The notes under the pieces were generated by a model. That model made no database searches. It saw only the letters and a program-made list of their open reading frames with translations, and was not told the origin of the DNA. A stretch of DNA of 15,620 nucleotides from assembly GCA_025350445.1 (NCBI GenBank), contig JANXXV010000651.1:1-15620 (forward strand). The letters run 5' to 3'. Shown one piece after another: positions 7,697-15,602 of the stretch. The position numbers and the translations under genes were made by a program. The first letter of the stretch is position 1; each line of letters opens with the position of its first letter. This stretch comes from Bryobacteraceae bacterium. GTDB taxonomy: Bacteria; Acidobacteriota; Terriglobia; Bryobacterales; Bryobacteraceae.

Positions 7697-10060
7697 GTGA
7701 TCCGTACTGTCGCCGTCTTCTGCTACGCAGCCGCGCTTGTCTCCGCAGCCTCACCGTCCGATCTCCTTCTCTGGTTCGATACACCGGCCCGCCAGTTCAC
7801 CGAATCGCTGCCGCTCGGCAACGGCCGCCTGGGCGCCATGATCTACGGCGGAATTAAAGAAGAGCACATCGTGCTGAACGAAAGCTCCCTCTGGTCCGGA
7901 TCGCGCCAAAATGCCGACCGCCCCGACGCCGCGCAGTACCTGCCGGAAATTCGCCGGCTGTTGCTCGAAGGTAAGAACGCCGAAGCCGAACAACTGGTGT
8001 ACGCCCACTTCAACTGCCAGGGACAAGGCTCCGCCAAAGGCCGCGGTAAAGACGCGCCGTACGGGTCCTATCAGACCCTTGGCAACCTGACCATCACCTT
8101 TCCCGCCGGCTCTTCCCTCATCCGCAATTACCGCCGCGAACTGAACCTTGGCAACGCCGTCGCGCGTGTCGAATACGAACAGAACGGCGCGAAAATCGTC
8201 CGTGAAACCTTTGTCAGCGCGCCCGACGAAGCAATCGTCATGCGCATCACCGCGGACAAACCGGGAGCCATCTCGTTTGAAGCCGCGCTCGACCGGCACG
8301 AAGGCGTCGACACCGGCAACGAAGGAGTAACCGGCCTGCTGATGACCGGCCAACTCACCAACGGAACGGACGGCAAAGGCACCCGCTACGCCGCCCGCCT
8401 GCGCGTTTTGCATCGAGGCGGTGAAATCTCAGCCACCCGTAAAGCAATCGCCATTCACGGCGCGGACGAAGCAATCGTCTTTGTCACCGCCGCCACCAGC
8501 TACCAGGGTTTCGCCGGGCGCAACGTCACCGATCCGGCTGACGCTTCCGCCAAAGACATGGAAAAAGCCTCCGCGCGGAGCTATGCGAATCTGCTCGCTA
8601 CGCACGCCGCCGATTTCGGACGCTACTTCCAACGAACCAGTCTCACTTTGGGACCGTCGGATCCGGAAGCGAATGGAAAACCGATGCCCGTCCGCCTGAA
8701 GGCCGCCGCCGCGGGCGCCCATGATCCCGGTCTCGCCGCGCTCTATTTCCAATACGGCCGCTACCTGCTGATCTCGTCATCGCGTCCCGGAGGACTGCCC
8801 GCCAATCTGCAAGGAATCTGGGCGGAGGAAGTGCAAGCTCCCTGGAACGCCGACTGGCACCTGAACATTAATGTGCAAATGAACTACTGGCCCGCCGAGG
8901 TCACGAACCTTCCAGAGCTGCACCAGCCATTGTTTGCGCTGATCGCATCGCTGCAGGAACCAGGCGCGCGCACCGCCAAGGCGTACTACGGAGCCCGCGG
9001 CTGGGTGGCGCACGTGATCACCAATCCCTGGGGCTTCACTTCGCCGGGCGAGGACGCCTCGTGGGGCTCCACCACCAGCGGTTCCGCGTGGCTCTGCCAG
9101 CACCTTTGGGATCACTATCTCTTTACGCGGGACGCCGCGTTCCTCAAGTGGGCCTATCCAATTCTGAAAGGGTCCGCGCAGTTCTACGCGGACATGATCG
9201 TTGAAGAGCCGAAGCACAAGTGGCTGGTCACCGCGCCCGCCAATTCGCCTGAAAATGGATTTCGGCTCGCGGACAAGACGGTAGCCCACGTCTGCATGGG
9301 ACCAACCGTAGACATGCAATTGCTGCGCTACCTGTTCGCGGCCACCGCGGAAGCGGCACGCATACTAAACGTGGATGAAGACCTGCGCAAGGAACTGACG
9401 GCGAAACGAGCGCGGCTTGCGCCCACGCGGATCGGGCCCGACGGTCGAATCCTGGAATGGCTGGAGCCGTACGAAGAGGCTGAACCCGCGCACCGGCACG
9501 TTTCTCATCTCTGGGGACTCTATCCAGGTTCGGAAATCTCGCCTGATGAAACTCCTGAGCTGGCCGCCGCGGCCCGCAAAACACTGGATGCGCGTGGAGA
9601 TGCCGCCACCGGATGGTCGCTAGCCTACAAGATCAACTTCTGGGCCCGGCTGGGAGACGGAGACCGCGCCCACCGCCTTCTCTCCATGCTTCTATCGCCG
9701 GTGGGTCCGCACGGCGGCAGCTACGATAATCTGTTCGATGCACACCCGCCATTTCAAATCGACGGCAACTTCGGCGGGACGTCCGGAATAGCGGAAATGC
9801 TTCTGCAGAGCCAGAACGGAGCGATTCGCGTCCTTCCCGCGCTCCCCGGCGCATGGCCCGAAGGCAGCGTCACCGGCCTGCGCGCCAGAGGCGGCTTCGA
9901 ACTCGACATCGCTTGGAAAGATTCAAAGCTGATCACCGCCATGGTACGCTCCAAACTGGGCGGCCCCTGCAAACTACGCTACGCGGGGAAGGTGCTGGAA
10001 CTCAACACCAAGCCGGGGGCCGTTTATCAGCTCAACGCAAATCTGACTTTGAATCGATAA
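7697..10060 (+). CDS. Secreted glycoside hydrolase family 95 (alpha-L-fucosidase type)
   Basis: 787 residues with an N-terminal signal peptide (about 1-18, ending LVSAA), so it is exported. The N-terminal beta-sandwich (about 24-270) has the family motif LPLGNGRLGAMIYGG and the LNESSLWSG motif. The (alpha/alpha)6 barrel (about 336-700) carries RPGGLPANLQGIW, then WNADWHLNINVQMNYWPAE with N390 and N392, matching the Asn pair N421/N423 of Bifidobacterium AfcA. Further motifs are SPEN (E519, likely general acid by position), HVSHLWGLYPG, and DAHPPFQIDGNFGG with the Asp expected to assist the water. A small beta domain closes the protein. The family cleaves alpha-1,2-L-fucosides by inversion, and some members prefer alpha-L-galactosides, so the exact substrate is open. 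The length is normal. It stands alone, divergent from the - strand operon, with no other sugar genes nearby. The GTG start is the only one possible. Confidence 0.93.
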   Translation: MIRTVAVFCYAAALVSAASPSDLLLWFDTPARQFTESLPLGNGRLGAMIYGGIKEEHIVLNESSLWSGSRQNADRPDAAQYLPEIRRLLLEGKNAEAEQLVYAHFNCQGQGSAKGRGKDAPYGSYQTLGNLTITFPAGSSLIRNYRRELNLGNAVARVEYEQNGAKIVRETFVSAPDEAIVMRITADKPGAISFEAALDRHEGVDTGNEGVTGLLMTGQLTNGTDGKGTRYAARLRVLHRGGEISATRKAIAIHGADEAIVFVTAATSYQGFAGRNVTDPADASAKDMEKASARSYANLLATHAADFGRYFQRTSLTLGPSDPEANGKPMPVRLKAAAAGAHDPGLAALYFQYGRYLLISSSRPGGLPANLQGIWAEEVQAPWNADWHLNINVQMNYWPAEVTNLPELHQPLFALIASLQEPGARTAKAYYGARGWVAHVITNPWGFTSPGEDASWGSTTSGSAWLCQHLWDHYLFTRDAAFLKWAYPILKGSAQFYADMIVEEPKHKWLVTAPANSPENGFRLADKTVAHVCMGPTVDMQLLRYLFAATAEAARILNVDEDLRKELTAKRARLAPTRIGPDGRILEWLEPYEEAEPAHRHVSHLWGLYPGSEISPDETPELAAAARKTLDARGDAATGWSLAYKINFWARLGDGDRAHRLLSMLLSPVGPHGGSYDNLFDAHPPFQIDGNFGGTSGIAEMLLQSQNGAIRVLPALPGAWPEGSVTGLRARGGFELDIAWKDSKLITAMVRSKLGGPCKLRYAGKVLELNTKPGAVYQLNANLTLNR

Positions 10061-10171
10061 GCCGGACGGCGGACGCAGGAGTGACCAATCGCCTACTCAA
10101 TGCTGACGCAATCCGTGTTGGCGGCGTTCGCCCTGGAACGGTGATTCAAGCTGTTTTTCGCATCCAACCGC

Positions 10172-10186
10172 TACAATCAACGGCAA
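10172..10186 (+). promoter_or_regulatory. -10-like box before the DUF5615-like remnant
   Basis: TACAAT at 10172-10177 is followed 9 nt later by the ATG of the remnant. No Shine-Dalgarno sequence lies between them. The arrangement is the same as before the M20 gene, suggesting it was once a leaderless promoter. No convincing -35 is seen. Confidence 0.35.
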
Positions 10187-10315
10187 ATGCACATCCTCTT
10201 TGATCACAGAACACCCGGCCCCTTTGCGATATGGGCTCAAAGGTAACATCAAACAGGGCACCGTTGACAAGACGTTCCGATCCTCGTTCGACAGCTTCAA
10301 CCACTTATCCGCAGT
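10187..10315 (+). pseudogene. Frameshifted remnant of a DUF5615-like (PIN-like) protein gene
   Basis: The ATG at 10187 starts MHILFDHRTP, very close to the usual opening of DUF5615 proteins (M-ILFD-GTPAPLR). After this the frame breaks: the original frame soon meets TAA, while the next frame continues with APLRYGLKG and a GTVDKTF segment like the HTV-T-- part of the family. One extra base near 10208 explains the shift. The rest of the family (the DLL-TTDKN region) is missing in this orientation, so the gene is dead. DUF5615 proteins are PIN-like and are often paired with a DUF433 antitoxin; no such partner is visible here. Recognition rests on about 20 residues from memory of the family. Confidence 0.5.
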
Positions 10316-10372
10316 CACTAACAGATCAACGCACCCGCCTCGGCGGCATGGTATCAGCCGAATTTGGCTAGC

Positions 10373-10398
10373 CCTAAAATAGCTCTGATCGTTTTAGG
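10373..10398. repeat. Inverted repeat CCTAAAA-N12-TTTTAGG
   Basis: A 7-bp perfect inverted repeat with a 12-nt loop lies between two convergent genes, about 100 nt beyond the DUF1624 stop. It is AT-rich next to the loop, unlike a strong terminator. It could be a weak two-way terminator or chance. Confidence 0.3.
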
Positions 10399-10500
10399 CG
10401 CTCGCCGCTGCGTTGAAAGGGTGGGTGTTGCCGTTGATTCGTCTGCGACGGGGCGCTCCAACCAAGTAGAAATCGCGTTCGAGTAATCCCGCGTCTTGCC

Positions 10501-11748
10501 TCAAAGGTAGCTTAGCCACCAGTCGCGGCGACGCGCCTTCACGCCTGCGACCCAACGGCAGAACGGATAGAGCAGGGCGACGACCAAGGCCCACACAAGA
10601 TAGACTTCCGGCAGTTCAACGCCATATCCCTGTGGGTAGAAGCGACTTGAAATCATCATCTGATGAAGTTTGAATCCCTGGATCACTCCTAGAAGCACGC
10701 TCAACAGGTGGATGAGGTACAAGTGCGCTACATAAAAAGCAAACGGGACGCGGCCGAACATAACCAGAGCATCCTTGATGACACCGGGAATGCCACCGGA
10801 GATGCGGTCGGCAAAGGCGCAAAGAATGGCTGCCGGACCCAGAGTCATCATCGCGTATAGAAGGCTCGGCGGATATTTCGTTACGTTTAGGAAGTCGATC
10901 AAAGTGGCCGTTATCCCGCCGGGCTGTACTTGCCATGGATTCGGATCGCCATAGATGCCTGAAGCGCGGAGGAGAAGAAAACCTAACGTCAGGCCCGCGC
11001 CCGCACGAAGCAAACGGGAGTCCCTGCGCGCCGGGGGCAGTTCAAAGACTCCTGAGATTCCGAAGCCAAGCAACATCACTCCGATCCAAGGCAGCAACGG
11101 ATAGCGAAAAACGAACAAGAATGGCCCCATATGCAATGACATCGACGAATGCAGGGCGACCCAAACCGGCCATTGTTGGTCGAGGAGTTGGCTGGCCGGC
11201 CAAATCGGATCTAGCAGGTTGTGCGCCGCGACCACCGCAACACCGAGAGCAAGACATGCATTCCGTCCAAGCCACTGCAGTCCGGAGAGGACCACCATGC
11301 TCGCGCCGATCGCCCATATCACCTGCATGGAAATCCATATCAACCCTCCGGCTTGGGCGATTCCGGCGGGTGAGAAGGTCCAGGCAGTAGTGACAACAAA
11401 CATTTCTACAAAGATGAGCCACACGCCGCGCGTGAAGAGGAATCGGGCCAGCTCGCTTCGGCTCTTTCTTGCCGCCATCAGGCCGGCACTGGCGCCTGCC
11501 AGCAGCACAAACACGGGTGCGCAAAAGTGCGTGATCCAACGGGTTGCGAACAATCCCACGGAAATATTGGGGTTCGCCATCGGGTCCATTTCGGCGCCGG
11601 CCAGGAAGAAGTCCCTGACATGATCGATCGCCATAATAATGATCGCCAGCCCCCGAAGAAAATCGATGGCAGTGAGCCGATAGGAGCGGTTGCTTGCCGC
11701 GTTGGGAACACACCCCTGTGGACCTGCGGTAGACCGCAATGTTGCCAT
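10501..11748 (-). CDS. DUF1624 / heparan-alpha-glucosaminide N-acetyltransferase-like membrane protein
   Basis: 415 residues from ATG 11748. About ten hydrophobic segments mark it as an integral inner-membrane protein. The first helix carries the signature RLTAIDFLRGLAIIIMAIDH followed by VRDFF, the hallmark of the DUF1624 / YeiB-like acyltransferase group. Next comes FCAPVFVLLAGASAGL, typical of the second helix, and FGRVPFAFYVAHLYLIHLL near the end, shared by membrane acyltransferases. The family probably moves acetyl or acyl groups onto sugars or other envelope molecules across the membrane, but bacterial members are little studied and the substrate is unknown. A GTG at 11856 would add 36 residues rich in His, Arg and Ser, which look like intergenic sequence. 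TATACT lies 9 nt before ATG 11748 and a G run lies between them, so I chose this start. The gene is divergent from the M20 peptidase gene. Confidence 0.8.
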   Translation of the reverse strand: MATLRSTAGPQGCVPNAASNRSYRLTAIDFLRGLAIIIMAIDHVRDFFLAGAEMDPMANPNISVGLFATRWITHFCAPVFVLLAGASAGLMAARKSRSELARFLFTRGVWLIFVEMFVVTTAWTFSPAGIAQAGGLIWISMQVIWAIGASMVVLSGLQWLGRNACLALGVAVVAAHNLLDPIWPASQLLDQQWPVWVALHSSMSLHMGPFLFVFRYPLLPWIGVMLLGFGISGVFELPPARRDSRLLRAGAGLTLGFLLLRASGIYGDPNPWQVQPGGITATLIDFLNVTKYPPSLLYAMMTLGPAAILCAFADRISGGIPGVIKDALVMFGRVPFAFYVAHLYLIHLLSVLLGVIQGFKLHQMMISSRFYPQGYGVELPEVYLVWALVVALLYPFCRWVAGVKARRRDWWLSYL

Positions 11749-11763
11749 GCGCCCCCCAGTATA
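11749..11763 (-). promoter_or_regulatory. Putative -10 box before the DUF1624 gene
   Basis: On the - strand TATACT (11763-11758) is followed by GGGGGGCGC and then ATG at 11748. This leaves an mRNA leader of only about 2 nt or none. The G run could act as a ribosome site if transcription begins further upstream. No good -35 is seen at 17 nt. Confidence 0.4.
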
Positions 11764-11959
11764 CATGCTCGGGAGCGAGCGCCCGCTGGCATGAAAACCG
11801 AGAAATCGCGCGGTGTTTACCGATTCCCGATGCCTTGGCGCTTGTGCCCGAATCACGGCGCACCCGGCAACCAGCTCACCTGGCGTAGCTGTGGCCCTTC
11901 GGAAGCCAACCCGCTAATTAACCTCAACCTAATTTTCAGAACCTCGGGCGCTTTCCCGC

Positions 11960-11973
11960 TACAATAAGCATCT
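11960..11973 (+). promoter_or_regulatory. Putative -10 box giving a leaderless M20 peptidase mRNA
   Basis: TACAAT at 11960-11965 matches five of six consensus bases and ends 8 nt before the ATG at 11974, so the transcript would begin at or within 2 nt of the start codon. No Shine-Dalgarno sequence lies in AAGCATCT. TTCAGA (11935-11940) is a weak -35 candidate with 19-nt spacing. Confidence 0.5.
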
Positions 11974-13368
11974 ATGCGGAGTATACTCACCGTCTTCCTG
12001 CTCGCTTTTCCCATCGCCGCCGCGGCGCAATCGCCGGATTGGAACAAGGTCGACGCCGAGGCGCTGCTTCACTACCAGGCGCTGATCCGCATCGACAGCA
12101 CCGATCCTCCCGGCAATGAAACGCAGGTCGTCGAATATGTGAAGAAGGTTCTTGAAGGCGAAGGAATCCCCGTCATTATCACTGCCCGCGAGCCCAACCG
12201 CGCCAATCTGATCGCGCGGATCAAAGGCAATAGCAGCAGGAAACCCTTGCTGATCATGGGCCACACGGACACCGTGAAAGTGGACCCGGCCAAGTGGGTG
12301 TACCCGCCCTTCAGCGCCACCCGCACGGACGGCTACATCTACGGCCGCGGCACACTCGACGACAAAGACAACCTCACCACGGCAATGATGACGATGCTCT
12401 TGCTGAAGCGGGCGAAGGTGAAGTTGGACCGCGACGTGATCTTCGTTGCCGAGGCGGGTGAGGAAGCCGCCACCCTGCCCGGCATCGAACATCTCATCAA
12501 CGAAAACTGGAAGGACATGGAAGCCGAAATCTGCCTCGCCGAAGGAGGCAGCGTAAGCCGCCGCAACGGGCAGGTCCGCTACGCCATGGTGCAGACCGCC
12601 GAAAAACTTCCCAAGGGTGCAAAGCTGATTGCCAGAGGACCCGCCGGGCATGGCTCGCGTCCGCTTCGCACCAACGCAGTGTTGCATCTTTCGCGCGCCG
12701 TGGAACGCGCCGCCATGTGGGACCCGCCAATGCGCTTGAACGATACCACGCGCTACTACTTTGAACGGCTCGCAACGGTGAGTTCGCCCGAGGAGGCCGC
12801 GCGATACAACGGACTGATGAATCCGGAAAAGGCCGCATCCATCCGCGGGTATCTCGCTGAGCACGAACCCGGCGCCTACTCCATGCTGCACACTTCGATT
12901 TCGCCGAACATCATCAGTGCCGGCTATCAGGTGAACGTGATTCCCTCCGAGGCGGAAGCCACGCTCGATATCCGCGCGCTGCCGGACGAGGACATGCCGG
13001 CGTTCCTCGAAATGCTTCGCAAAGTCATCGATGACCCCGCCGTGGAGGTAGTGCCGAATACCGGAAACAGCCGTCCCGCCGCGCCGCCGTCTTCCATTAC
13101 ATCTGACGCCTTCAAAGCCATCGAAGCCGCAAATCGGAAGATTTATAAAGCCATCACGCTGCCCATGATGAGCACCGGCGCAACCGACATGGCCTTCCTC
13201 CGCACCAAGGGTGTGCAGTGCTACGGCATCGGACCCATGATCGACGAAGAGGACGCACCGAAAGGCTTCGGCGCGCACAGCGATCAGGAGCGGATCCTCG
13301 AAGAAGCGCTGTACAAGTTCCTGCAATTCAATTGGGAAATCGTGACAGTGCTGGCGGCCTCGAAATGA
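11974..13368 (+). CDS. Secreted M20-family metallopeptidase
   Basis: 464 residues with a signal peptide (about 1-19, ending AAAAQ), so it acts in the periplasm or outside. All M20 zinc ligands are visible by comparison with carboxypeptidase G2: H97 in MGHTDTV, bridging D129 in GRGTLDDK, catalytic E163 and ligand E164 in EAGEEA, E190 in CLAEGG, and H435 in GFGAHSDQE. The dimerisation lid domain (about 200-320) carries GPAGHGSRP with the conserved H226. The family cleaves di-zinc-dependent amide bonds in dipeptides, peptides or acylated amino acids; the exact substrate is not evident. Length is usual for secreted Acidobacterial members. Its TGA overlaps the ATG of the next gene (ATGA), so the two are translated together. 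The start is the first ATG after a -10-like box. Confidence 0.95.
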   Translation: MRSILTVFLLAFPIAAAAQSPDWNKVDAEALLHYQALIRIDSTDPPGNETQVVEYVKKVLEGEGIPVIITAREPNRANLIARIKGNSSRKPLLIMGHTDTVKVDPAKWVYPPFSATRTDGYIYGRGTLDDKDNLTTAMMTMLLLKRAKVKLDRDVIFVAEAGEEAATLPGIEHLINENWKDMEAEICLAEGGSVSRRNGQVRYAMVQTAEKLPKGAKLIARGPAGHGSRPLRTNAVLHLSRAVERAAMWDPPMRLNDTTRYYFERLATVSSPEEAARYNGLMNPEKAASIRGYLAEHEPGAYSMLHTSISPNIISAGYQVNVIPSEAEATLDIRALPDEDMPAFLEMLRKVIDDPAVEVVPNTGNSRPAAPPSSITSDAFKAIEAANRKIYKAITLPMMSTGATDMAFLRTKGVQCYGIGPMIDEEDAPKGFGAHSDQERILEEALYKFLQFNWEIVTVLAASK

Positions 13369-13898
13369 TGGAGGAAATACCCTTCGCGGCCTACAGCGAA
13401 CGGGTCGAAGCCGCGATAGCGAAGTCGTACGGCATTCGCGTAGTGACCAGAGATATTCCAGACCCGCTAACCGGCGATCTGGACGGAGCTGAGATCCATA
13501 TCGATTACGCGGTCACCCCGGCTCAGCGCCTTTTCCTGCTGGCGCATCTCTTCGGGCACACCGTGCAGTGGAACGCGCAACCGGAAACCTTCGCGCTTGG
13601 TCAACTGCATCAGCCGCCGGTGGACGAAGCCCTGATGGGCGCAATCTTAAATTATGAGCGGGAGGCAGCCAGCTACGCACTTGGAATGCTGCACCAGGTC
13701 GGCATCGTGGAAATCGATCAGTGGCTGTCCGACTACACCCAGTGCGACATGGCGTATTTGCAGCATTACTATAGCACCGGGGAGACGAAGGAGTTCACCA
13801 GCTTCTGGCGCGACCGTGCTGCGCTTGTAGAAGCCAAGCCGATTCCGCGGTTCGTTCCCAACAAACGAGTGATGCGCGGCGACGGCCTTGTGATCTGA
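13365..13898 (+). CDS. ImmA/IrrE-like protein with altered HEXXH (HLFGH)
   Basis: 177 residues. The stretch FLLAHLFGHTVQW (57-69) has the shape of the LAHEFGH zinc-peptidase motif, with H61 and H65 kept but the catalytic Glu changed to Leu62. About 33 residues on, NYEREAASYALGML (96-109) resembles the third-ligand helix of ImmA/IrrE proteins (E-EA--FA--LL). This suggests a zinc-binding but catalytically weak or inactive relative; the similarity is from motifs only. No signal peptide is present, so it is cytoplasmic. The ATG overlaps the stop of the secreted M20 peptidase gene (ATGA), with GAAG/GAAA-type purines just before, so it is translated by coupling and probably works in the same process. 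A longer in-frame start upstream would overlap the M20 gene by about 150 nt and is unlikely. No DNA-binding helix-turn-helix is seen. Confidence 0.7.
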   Translation: MMEEIPFAAYSERVEAAIAKSYGIRVVTRDIPDPLTGDLDGAEIHIDYAVTPAQRLFLLAHLFGHTVQWNAQPETFALGQLHQPPVDEALMGAILNYEREAASYALGMLHQVGIVEIDQWLSDYTQCDMAYLQHYYSTGETKEFTSFWRDRAALVEAKPIPRFVPNKRVMRGDGLVI

Positions 13899-14537
13899 AG
13901 ACGAAGCCCCGGTAAGTGCAGCGCTTGACCCGCCCCCGGAATTCGTACGAAACCAACTATAACTTTGATGAAGAGAACAGTTGTCAGCCTTGGGGTCTGC
14001 CGGAGCAGCGGAACCTTTTCCCATACCTACAACACTGGACCGGGTAAACCGGTGATATCCTCTTTTGAGGAACCCGCGCAAAACGGACTCGCTTCCGGCG
14101 GCCAAGTCCGCGGAGTTTCCCGTTCGATTGGCGCCGCCGGAAGCGGCCTTTGCGCTTCTAAGCATTCCGGCCTGGAGCAATCACCACATGCGGATGTCCG
14201 CCTTTGCCGCAACGTCGTCCCCCGCCCTCTCTCACCCGAGGGCGCGATCAAGTCCTTTGAGAAGCGCCTGCGCCCGATCTTCGCCCCGCGGCACGAAGAT
14301 CCGAAGGTCACAAGATGCCCCACGGGGGAATGCTCAGCGATGCCGATGTCGCCGTGCTCGAACATTGGATGTCCTGAATCTTCCACGCCGGCAGCAAACG
14401 AGAATGTCCACGCGCCCGCCATCTCGCTCCTGCGCACCACCATCCTGGAATTGCTCGTGCTCGATAAAACCAAACTCACCAATCGCTCCGGCCGCTGCCA
14501 GGTTACGCTACCGGCCGTACCATAAAGGATCCATCTC
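13899..14537. other. 639-bp stretch without an intact gene
   Basis: This lies between the ImmA-like gene and the SMP-30-like gene. It contains a TATAACT box and short MKRTVV start (13958-13985), two out-of-frame pieces of a PSCyt1-type cytochrome (14244-14377), and an unidentified open tail (about 14440-14525, with LDKTKLTNRSGRC) ending just before the next ribosome site. Long open frames across it in other phases are Arg/Ser/Pro-rich and look like GC-rich shadow frames. Confidence 0.55.
13968..14377 (+). pseudogene. Remnant of a PSCyt1/DUF1549-type cytochrome c gene
   Basis: Two short pieces match the N-terminal cytochrome part of planctomycete/Acidobacterial PSCyt1-DUF1549-DUF1553 proteins. 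The first is SFEKRLRPIFA (14253-14285), like FFEKRVRPILA. The second is MPHGGMLSDADVAVLEHWM (14315-14371), like MPPGGKLSDAEIAALE-W, and it ends in TGA. The two are in different frames, and only about 25 nt separate them where the family has the CxxCH heme motif and some 40 or more residues. The heme site is therefore deleted and the gene is dead. The ATG at 13968 (MKRTVVSLG), 4 nt after TATAAC, may be the old signal-peptide start, though the sequence between it and the first piece is not recognisable. The large DUF1549/DUF1553 parts are absent. Confidence 0.5.
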
Positions 14538-15497
14538 ATGAACAACAAAATAGCTCTCGTGCTTCCCTGTCTGATGCTGGCCGCCTGCGCACCGGCTCCG
14601 GCCCCTGAGCCCGCCAAGCAAGCGGAGCCCGCTCCAATCCCTGAAATCCGCGCCGAACTCGTGGTCAGCGATCCCAGCTGGGGCAACGCCGAAGGCCCCG
14701 CGCTCGATTCAAAGAATAATCTTTACTTCACCTCCCGCGGAACCTGGAAAGGGATCATCCGCTGGAACGCGGCCGAGGGCGCGAAGCACTATGCGGAAGT
14801 AGCAACGAAAGCAGGGCCAGGCGGCCTATGGATCGACGATGCCGACAATATTTTCCTCACTGCCACCGATGAGCGCGAAGTATGGAAGCTCTCCCCCGCG
14901 AAAAAAGTCACCGTCGTGGCGAAAAAAGGCTTCGAAGCCGATCCCAAACTAGCCAAGGGTCCCAACGATGTTGTGACCGCCAAGAACGGCACCGTCTATT
15001 TCACCGACCCGAACGGATACTACGGCGACGCGCCGAACGGCACCGTCTACCGGGTCAACCGCGCCGGCAAGACGCAAGTCTTCAGTGCCGAAGTGACCGG
15101 ACCGAACGGCATCCTGCTCGGCCTGGATGAAAAGACGCTGTATGTATCGCACAACGTCGCGAAGGCAACTTCGAAGATTCACAGTTGGCCGCTCAAAGAG
15201 GACGGCAGCGCGGGTGAAATGCACGAGGTTGCCACCATACCGGATTGCGTGGCGGACGGAATGGCCATCGACAGCCAGAGCGGCATTTGGCTCACCTGCT
15301 ACAGCTTCGGCGCAGCCTATCGCGTGACACTCGACGGCAAGATTACCCACAAGATCGCCACGGAACAGAAGGGTATTACGAACATCCGGTTCGGCCGCGG
15401 CGCCGATCATCAGAGCCTTTACCTCACTGGCTCCGACATGGAACGCGTCACCGGCTATATTTACCGTGCGCAGGCCCCAGTGCCGGGTGCGCGCTAA
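14538..15497 (+). CDS. SMP-30/gluconolactonase-like lipoprotein
   Basis: 319 residues. The N terminus has a lipoprotein signal with lipobox LAAC (C17), then a Pro/Ala-rich linker (18-35), so the protein is probably tethered to a membrane and faces the periplasm or surface. The rest is a six-bladed beta-propeller of the SMP-30/gluconolactonase/LRE type. Expected metal ligands are E52 (AEGPALDSKNNLYFT), N143 (GPNDVV), N190 (GPNGIL) and D240 (DGMAIDSQSGIWLT), all in place. The family hydrolyses sugar lactones such as gluconolactone, or related esters; substrate unknown. AAAGGA lies 8 nt before the ATG. The gene stands alone after a region of gene remains and is followed by a hairpin terminator. 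C237 and C254 are two further Cys residues. Confidence 0.88.
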   Translation: MNNKIALVLPCLMLAACAPAPAPEPAKQAEPAPIPEIRAELVVSDPSWGNAEGPALDSKNNLYFTSRGTWKGIIRWNAAEGAKHYAEVATKAGPGGLWIDDADNIFLTATDEREVWKLSPAKKVTVVAKKGFEADPKLAKGPNDVVTAKNGTVYFTDPNGYYGDAPNGTVYRVNRAGKTQVFSAEVTGPNGILLGLDEKTLYVSHNVAKATSKIHSWPLKEDGSAGEMHEVATIPDCVADGMAIDSQSGIWLTCYSFGAAYRVTLDGKITHKIATEQKGITNIRFGRGADHQSLYLTGSDMERVTGYIYRAQAPVPGAR

Positions 15498-15499
15498 TC

Positions 15500-15529
15500 A
15501 CCGGATCGAAACACGCCGCGATCCGGTTT
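15500..15529 (+). terminator. Hairpin terminator after the SMP-30-like gene
   Basis: A 9-bp perfect stem (ACCGGATCG at 15500-15508 with CGATCCGGT at 15519-15527) and 10-nt loop start 3 nt after the stop codon and run into a short T run (TTT). The short T tract makes it a moderate intrinsic terminator. Confidence 0.55.
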
Positions 15530-15602
15530 CTCGACCGCGCGCCTTGCAATCTAGGGTGCCGTCCCGGCTAATTCTTTACAACATGCTACTGGGCGCAAGA
15601 GC

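Larger units (their letters stand above)
10061..10500. other. 440-bp stretch without an intact gene
   Basis: This lies between the convergent GH95 and DUF1624 genes. It holds a -10-like box followed by a decayed DUF5615-like gene (10172-10315) and a 7-bp inverted repeat (10373-10398). I see no clear terminator after either flanking gene. The part from 10400 to 10500 has nothing I recognise; the open - strand frame there is the out-of-frame end of the neighbouring gene region. Confidence 0.6.

Noticed and set aside
8221..8480. Repeated stretch GACGAAGCAATCGTC at about 8224 and 8466
   Set aside because: Both copies encode the same DEAIV beta-strand pattern inside GH95; a short coding repeat, not an element.
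10335..10346. CCGCC-TC-GGCGG inverted repeat
   Set aside because: The loop of 2 nt is too small and such short GC palindromes are frequent at this base composition.
10280..10350. A - strand stretch reading DLLVTADK, like the C-terminal half of DUF5615 proteins, opposite the + strand remnant
   Set aside because: It is only about eight residues, in the opposite orientation, and neither side continues the family pattern. An inversion is possible but chance is more likely.
11959..13326. A 455-codon open frame on the - strand opposite the M20 peptidase gene
   Set aside because: It is the antisense shadow of a GC-rich gene. The + strand frame has a signal peptide and every M20 metal ligand, while the - frame shows no recognisable domain.
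13925..13963. TTGACC and TATAAC as a -35/-10 pair
   Set aside because: The spacing is 27 nt, far from the usual 17, so only the TATAAC box is worth noting.
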